A stretch of 64,000 nt of DNA, taken from assembly GCF_000744095.1 (NCBI RefSeq), contig NZ_JQLI01000004.1, positions 310,001-374,000 of the forward strand. The letters are read 5' to 3'. Shown piece after piece: positions 59,271-64,000 of this stretch. This stretch comes from Cupriavidus necator A5-1 (GTDB taxonomy: Bacteria > Pseudomonadota > Gammaproteobacteria > Burkholderiales > Burkholderiaceae). The position numbers and the translations under genes were made by a program. A model generated the notes under the pieces. That model was not told the DNA's origin, did no database searches, and worked only from the letters and a program-made list of their open reading frames with translations. Within the stretch, counting starts at the first letter, position 1; each line of letters opens with the position of its first letter.

Positions 59271-60219
59271 TGATCGGGCGCCACTTCAAGATCTCCGATT
59301 GAACCATCGACTTCAGCGCCGCGGGAGAAGTGTGAGGATTCGTCTCGAAGCCAATAGCCAGAGCACGTTGCTTGAACTGCGGATTTGCGAGGACTTCATT
59401 CAATGCACGCTGCAGTCGATCGACAACGGTGCTTGGAGTGCCTTTTGGCGATGCCAAGAATACCCACGTGTAGACCTGGAAGCCCGGTATGCCTGCCTCA
59501 GCAGTGGTCGGAATGCTTGGAGCTACGGGCGAGCGCTGAGGCGACGTCACCGCAAGCGCTTTGAGCGTGCCGTCTTTGACGCGGGAAGCGCAGGTAGTGG
59601 TGGTACAGAGCATGAAGTCCAACTGCCCACCCAGCAAGTCGGTCAGCGCGGCGCTCTCACCCTTATATGGCACGTGTACGGCGTCTGTGTTGGACAGATG
59701 CTTGAGAAGTTCGCCGCCGAGATGCATCGGCGAGCCCACACCAGCCGAGCCGAAAGTCAGCTTTCCAGGCTGCTTCTGCATGAGCGCGACCAGCCCGCGC
59801 AGATCATTGACCGGCAGCCGTGGCTTGGTAACCAAGAGAAAACTGACTTGACCGACTTTGCCAATAAATTCAAAGTCGTTGACCGGGTCGAATGGCAACT
59901 TTGTTTGAAGCGTGGCATTCAGGGAATGGGCCAGAGTGCCGAACAGCAATGTGTAGCCGTCCGGCGCTGACCGTGCCACCTGGCTGGCGGCGAGAACGGT
60001 AGCAGCGCCCGGACGATTGTCGGCAATAATAGGCTGCCCGAGGCGCTTGCTGACATGCTCCGCAACAAGGCGCGCGATCACGTCACCGGCCCCGCCCGCA
60101 GCATAAGGTACAACCAAGCGGATGGGCCGGGAAGGGTATTCGTCTGCGCGCGCAATTGGAGCCGCGAGTGCGCACATCAGCCCTGTTCCCATGAGAATGC
60201 GAGCTAGCAGGTTTTTCAC
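59242..60219 (-). CDS. Bug/TctC-family periplasmic binding protein (3)
   Basis: 325 aa from GTG at 60219 (MKNLLARILMGTGLMCALAA signal), which overlaps the MmgE/PrpD stop by 4 nt (GTGA). YPSRPIRLVVPYAAGGAGDV, IIADNRPGAATVLAASQVAR and SAPDGYTLLFGT are diagnostic. The coupling suggests that it binds the MmgE/PrpD substrate, a tricarboxylate or related acid (inference). The reading frame extending to 60414 overlaps the neighbour and is rejected. Confidence 0.9.
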   Translation of the reverse strand: MKNLLARILMGTGLMCALAAPIARADEYPSRPIRLVVPYAAGGAGDVIARLVAEHVSKRLGQPIIADNRPGAATVLAASQVARSAPDGYTLLFGTLAHSLNATLQTKLPFDPVNDFEFIGKVGQVSFLLVTKPRLPVNDLRGLVALMQKQPGKLTFGSAGVGSPMHLGGELLKHLSNTDAVHVPYKGESAALTDLLGGQLDFMLCTTTTCASRVKDGTLKALAVTSPQRSPVAPSIPTTAEAGIPGFQVYTWVFLASPKGTPSTVVDRLQRALNEVLANPQFKQRALAIGFETNPHTSPAALKSMVQSEILKWRPIIKASGMESN

Positions 60220-61592
60220 GTGATTTCCCTGTTTGTTACTGTAGGTCCCCAAAACCCGGGCGCGGCGCGGCCAACGTCGGCGGCAGAGGGCATATCCCAG
60301 CAGTAGTCGGACAGCAGTGAGGCGCGGGCCGGCCCCAAGACTGGGATGGTCAGATCGAGGAACTTCGCCTGCAAGTCCGCATCGCTCATCGGCCGGCGTG
60401 GAGAGCCAATGCATGGCATGGCGCTTGCCTCAAGGCGCCTGCCGTCGCGCAAGCTCACGTAAAGGCGTGCCTCGTCGGATTCCAAGGCATCGGCAACCGC
60501 GACCTGGACGCGCTGGCGTAACGAGACCACCGACGGATTGTGAACACTGTCATCACTTGCTTCATAGAGGCTTGCGCGCCGGTTGTGAAGCACGGCGGCT
60601 GCCCAGTGCTGGATGCTGGCTTGGGCGTCAAAGCTGTGCTGCGGTTCCGGGCGGCCCGTGAGCTCGAGCGCGAGACGGTGAACGTGAAGGTCGATTTGCA
60701 CGATCTCATCGCTCCGAAATTGGTACTGGCGAACAAGCGCGAGACACGCATCGATGACCGCATGGGTGAGGCAGCCCGAAGGAAACGGCTTCAGGGAAAC
60801 GTTCATGGTTTCCCAGTGTTCCCCGAGTCGGTCCGTGAGCACCTCTGGGTTTGCCGGATCACCCAGGACGGGCAACAAGCCATGATTTGCTGTCAATGCG
60901 TTCTCGTGACACGTGAACCCGTTGGCTGCCAACCGAGCCGCAAGCAGGCCGTTTCGACCTGCGTCACCAGGGATGAATGCGCACGCCATGGTGCCATGGG
61001 ATACGCGCAACCCTGACGCTTGTACGGCTCCGAGCCCCATCGCCCAGGCCAGCTGCTGTTCCGATAGGCCCATCAGCTTGCCCACGCCGGCGGCAACGCC
61101 AACGGCGCCTGTTACGCCCGTCATATACCAACCGAGGTTGCAGTGGGCTGGAGGCGCTGCAAGGGCGCAGCTCAAGCGACATTGCACCTCATACGAGAGG
61201 ACTAGCGCATGAAGGAAATCCGGTCCGGATACAGCATATTGTTCGGCGTGCGCAAGCAGGGCGGCAATGGTAGGCGCGCCAGGATGCGCCACCGTCTGTA
61301 GGTGCGCGTCGTCAAACGCATGCGCGCTCGCACTCAATCCGTTGACCAACGCAGCGCCAAGGGGATCGAGTTTGCGGTCGCAGCCGATGACGGTACACGT
61401 ACTAGCGGATGACAGTCCTTTCAGCGTGGCGAGCGCGCTTTGTACTGTCGGATGAGACGCGCCAGCGTACGTGCAGCACACCCAGTTGACGAGAGCGCGC
61501 ACCGCTTCATGCTGGACGGGCGTCGGGAGATCGTGCCAACGGGAACTATGGATGAATCTCGCAAGTTCAGCGGTGTAACCTAGTTCGGGCAT
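60216..61592 (-). CDS. MmgE/PrpD-family protein
   Basis: 458 aa, full-length for the family. HAFDDAHLQTVAHPGAPTIA and SLKPFPSGCLTHAVIDACLA carry the characteristic active-site region, with AGVGKLMGLSEQQLAWAMG between. Members include 2-methylcitrate dehydratase, cis-aconitate decarboxylase and epimerase-like enzymes acting on di/tricarboxylates. Coupled to a Bug protein gene, it may define uptake and use of one acid. Confidence 0.9.
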   Translation of the reverse strand: MPELGYTAELARFIHSSRWHDLPTPVQHEAVRALVNWVCCTYAGASHPTVQSALATLKGLSSASTCTVIGCDRKLDPLGAALVNGLSASAHAFDDAHLQTVAHPGAPTIAALLAHAEQYAVSGPDFLHALVLSYEVQCRLSCALAAPPAHCNLGWYMTGVTGAVGVAAGVGKLMGLSEQQLAWAMGLGAVQASGLRVSHGTMACAFIPGDAGRNGLLAARLAANGFTCHENALTANHGLLPVLGDPANPEVLTDRLGEHWETMNVSLKPFPSGCLTHAVIDACLALVRQYQFRSDEIVQIDLHVHRLALELTGRPEPQHSFDAQASIQHWAAAVLHNRRASLYEASDDSVHNPSVVSLRQRVQVAVADALESDEARLYVSLRDGRRLEASAMPCIGSPRRPMSDADLQAKFLDLTIPVLGPARASLLSDYCWDMPSAADVGRAAPGFWGPTVTNREIT

Positions 61593-61651
61593 GAGTTTGC
61601 TTGAAGGGTACTTGGAGCAGGGATGGCAGGTCGAGTGCTATCTCCGGACAA

Positions 61652-62273
61652 CTAGGGCTTCGGCGGCTGAGTCAAGTTGAACGCGGGCTCGAATTCGGCG
61701 AAAGCGGCTAGCCAAGTGGCAAGTCCAGTGAACTGAGGCCTCCAGTGCACCGGCTGACGTCTATCAAGAAACCCAAGCGCGCAAGCTAGGCCGATCGATA
61801 CCGCGTCAGTCTTGTGCGGGTCCGGCTGCGCGGATTCGAACGCAGCAAGGGCGCGTAAGATCTTCTCCCGCTGGTAGTTCAGCCATTTCTCTGACTGTGC
61901 AGCGGGCGCATGGTAGCGATCTTCGTAGATGATAAGGGCGCCCGCGTCGATAATGCCGTCGGCCAGTCGCGTGCGGGTCAGCATCGATATCCGCTCAGGA
62001 CCCGTTGCGGGGAGTAACCGATCATTCCCCGCCACTTCTTGCAAGAATTCAAGGATAACGCTACTGTCGTAAATTGCCGTTCCGTCAGCGAAGCAGGCAT
62101 GGATACTTGCCGAGGGAGTTTTGCTGCCTAAGTGCATCGCTCGGATCGGCGGCGTCCGTGGGAACCATGGTAATGCGGTCGGTTAGGCCGAGTACCTCTG
62201 CCGCGATGCGTACTTTGCGCACGAACGGAGACGTCAGGGATGAGCGCAATACGAATTGTTCTGGGGAGGACAT
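61652..62273 (-). pseudogene. Glutathione S-transferase, frameshifted
   Basis: The start MSSPEQFVLRSS at 62273 leads through SPFVRKVRIAAEVLGLTDRI to NSLGKYPCL. At about 62095-62110 the frame changes, and the protein continues FADGTAIYDSSVILEFLQEV (the glutathione-binding region after the cis-Pro) and a complete helical domain to 61652. One indel separates two good halves, so it is either a recent pseudogene or a sequencing error. Confidence 0.8.
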
Positions 62274-62283
62274 CAGTGCGCCC

Positions 62284-63039
62284 TTAGTGGAACGATCGTC
62301 CGCCATCTACAGCCAAGGCGGAACCGGTGACGTAAGACGATTCGGAACTGGTCAGAAACAGGATGGCTTGGGCAATCTCGTTAGGCTGCGCGAGGCGTCG
62401 GAGGGCGTAATTTCCGAAATTGCCCTGCACGCCTTCAGCCATCGGTGTGTCGACGAGACCTGGGCAGACTGTGTTTGCTCTAATACCCGGAGCGAGTTCA
62501 GCGGCGAGTGCGCGCGTAAGATTGAGAACGCCACCCTTGGAGGCAGAGTAGGCAGTACGGTCCGGCGAGTTGGGTAGTAAGGACTGCCCAGATCCAAGAT
62601 TGACGATCGTCGCATCGCTTGCCCTTTGCAGCCAAGGCAGGCAGCAACGTACGACGATGTAGGTGCCTGTGAGATTGATCTCTAGCACACGCCTCCACTC
62701 GGCGACACCGACTTCCATGACGGAACCCCGCAACATCACGCCCGCCGCATTGACGATGCCGTCGATACCTCCCATGGCCGCGGCGCCTTGCTCGACGGCA
62801 TCGGCAACCGACGTCTCGTCCGTTGCGTCCGCGGCAAAGGCATTGGCCCCCAGGGCGCTGGCGGTTTCGGACAGCCCATGTTTGTCTCGGTCCAGCAATG
62901 TCAGCGCAGCGCCCTCCGCTGCGAATAGCTGTGCGGTGGCACGCCCGATACCGGATCCCGCGCCGGTAATCAGGATGCGACGGCCCTGTAAGCGACCTGG
63001 AGTCCGAGGCAATTGTTGCTGTGTTGATTTGTCGATCAT
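62284..63039 (-). CDS. SDR-family dehydrogenase (4)
   Basis: 251 aa from MIDKSTQQQLPR. Cofactor motif ITGAGSGIGRATAQLFA, NAAGVMLRGS, catalytic Ser in VNLGSGQSLLP, Tyr/Lys in TAYSASKGG, and C-terminal SSYVTGSALAVDGG. Tight spacing to the GST downstream (10 bp) and the Bug gene upstream suggests one leftward operon. Substrate unknown. Confidence 0.9.
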   Translation of the reverse strand: MIDKSTQQQLPRTPGRLQGRRILITGAGSGIGRATAQLFAAEGAALTLLDRDKHGLSETASALGANAFAADATDETSVADAVEQGAAAMGGIDGIVNAAGVMLRGSVMEVGVAEWRRVLEINLTGTYIVVRCCLPWLQRASDATIVNLGSGQSLLPNSPDRTAYSASKGGVLNLTRALAAELAPGIRANTVCPGLVDTPMAEGVQGNFGNYALRRLAQPNEIAQAILFLTSSESSYVTGSALAVDGGRSFH

Positions 63040-63055
63040 TCGTCTTTGTCTCGCA

Positions 63056-64000
63056 TTACTTTTTTGGGATGCTGGCCAGTTCGACAAGTTTTTGCCAGCG
63101 ACTTAGCTCTGAGGCAACGAATGCGCGAAGTTCGCTCGCTCATCATCATCGGCGTCATGGCCATCCTGCTTAAGGCCGTGCGCGTCTGCGCCTTGGCCAG
63201 ACTCTTGTTGAAGGCCAGATTCAGCCGGTCGACGATGTCTTGGCTCGTCTTCGCCGGGGCAAATGCTGCTGCCCACGTGACAACCTGGGTGTCTTTATAG
63301 CCGGCCTCGCTCATCGTTGGGACGTCGGGCAGCAGCGGGTGACGAACCGTATCGAGCACGGCAAGGACCTTGACTTGCCTGGCATTGATGAATCCCATTG
63401 CCGAATAGGGATCGACGAACATCACATCGATCTGACCACCGAGCAGATCATTCAACGCCTGTGGCGTACCGCGATACTGAACATTGACCATGTCAATCTT
63501 GGCGGTCGCCTTAAACAGTTCGGCTGCAACGCGGTTTGAGGTGTTGCCGCTGCCGTAGCTGAGGGATTTTGAGGATGGACGCTGGCGCGCCAGCTTGACG
63601 AAGCCAGCGACGTCGTCGGCCGGCAAGTCCTTTCTGACCACCAGGGTGATAGGAATGCGGATCAGCCCCGCCACCGGGACGAAATCCGCCACGGGATCAT
63701 AGGGGAGGTTGCTATAAAGCGCAGGATTGCTCCCATGAGCGGAGTTCGTGCTGACGAACAGCGTATATCCGTCCGGCGCAGCGCGCTTGGCAAGCTGCGC
63801 GGCGATGATTCCATCGGCACCTGCGTGATTCTCGACCACCAGCGGCTGTCCAAGAGCCTTTCCTACATCCTGGGCAATATACCGCGCGGCGCCATCCGTC
63901 GCGCTTCCTGCGGGGAAAGGCAGGATCAACTTGATTGGACGTTCGGGATACTGCGCCTGCGCCAAAAGCGGTGGGATGAGTATGGCGATTGCCGCCAACA
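63056..64000 (-). pseudogene. Bug/TctC-family binding protein (4), 3' frameshift, cut by window edge
   Basis: YPERPIKLILPFPAGSATDG, VVENHAGADGIIAAQLAKRA and APDGYTLFVST identify a Bug protein. Near 63125 the frame changes after MTPMMMSE; the expected ending ELRAFVASELSRWQKLVELA then SIPKK follows in another frame to TAA at 63056. The N-terminal signal probably starts beyond 64000. The body is intact, so the indel may be an assembly error. Confidence 0.8.

Overview
The window is high-GC DNA that looks like a chromosome of a Cupriavidus/Ralstonia-type member of the Burkholderiales. The evidence is four Bug/TctC-type periplasmic binding proteins, a beta-proteobacterial OmpC-type porin, an abundance of CaiB, acyl-CoA dehydrogenase and SDR catabolic genes, and ISL3 and IS110 mobile elements. 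No rRNA, tRNA or CRISPR was seen. The genus is an inference.

Region A (about 0.2-16.9 kb) reads as a steroid or other polycyclic-lipid catabolic cluster. It holds a YCF48-like beta-propeller protein, an MMPL/RND exporter, an Old Yellow Enzyme, a KshA-like Rieske oxygenase and an HsdA-like 3-alpha-hydroxysteroid dehydrogenase. These are followed by an arylsulfatase, a TeiR-like LuxR regulator, two DUF1254/DUF1214 proteins (the second frameshifted, with its end replaced by an arylsulfatase tail), an anaerobic sulfatase-maturing radical SAM enzyme and a DUF1329 protein. The sulfatase plus maturase suggest that sulfated substrates are used. A GC-rich palindromic repeat flanks the first operon.

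Region B (about 17-36.5 kb) is a decaying accessory segment lying between two inverted copies of an ISL3-family element: one about 1.97 kb with a frameshifted transposase, one an internally deleted 0.9 kb remnant. In and around it are pieces of a stress or storage island: UspA, metallo-hydrolase, GH63-like glucosidase, DoxX, a c-type cytochrome, and broken hemerythrin, alpha-amylase, SDR, patatin, DUF2252, DUF3141 and IS110 genes. Many are frameshifted or truncated. Real decay and sequencing indels cannot be fully separated from sequence alone.

Region C (about 36.7-64 kb) is a large, mostly intact catabolic island. The left operon, read leftward, encodes a double hot-dog dehydratase, CaiB CoA-transferase, AMP-forming CoA ligase, Fe-ADH-family dehydrogenase and Bug protein. 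Beside it are an acyl-CoA dehydrogenase, an IclR regulator, a porin and a complete Liv-type ABC importer (binding protein, two ATPases, two permeases). A rightward operon encodes an amidohydrolase, Bug protein, SDR, beta-hydroxyacid dehydrogenase, CMD-family protein and cupin. The right edge carries MmgE/PrpD, two more Bug proteins, an SDR, a broken GST and a truncated phosphoglycerate mutase.

The most striking signal is a 16-bp imperfect palindrome close to GTTCGTATATACGAAC. It occurs in pairs offset by exactly 20 bp, just downstream of or overlapping the likely -10 of five promoters in region C: the dehydratase operon, iclR itself, the porin, the ABC importer and the amidohydrolase operon. 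This looks like one autoregulated IclR regulon controlling uptake and CoA-dependent breakdown of a substrate that cannot be named from sequence.
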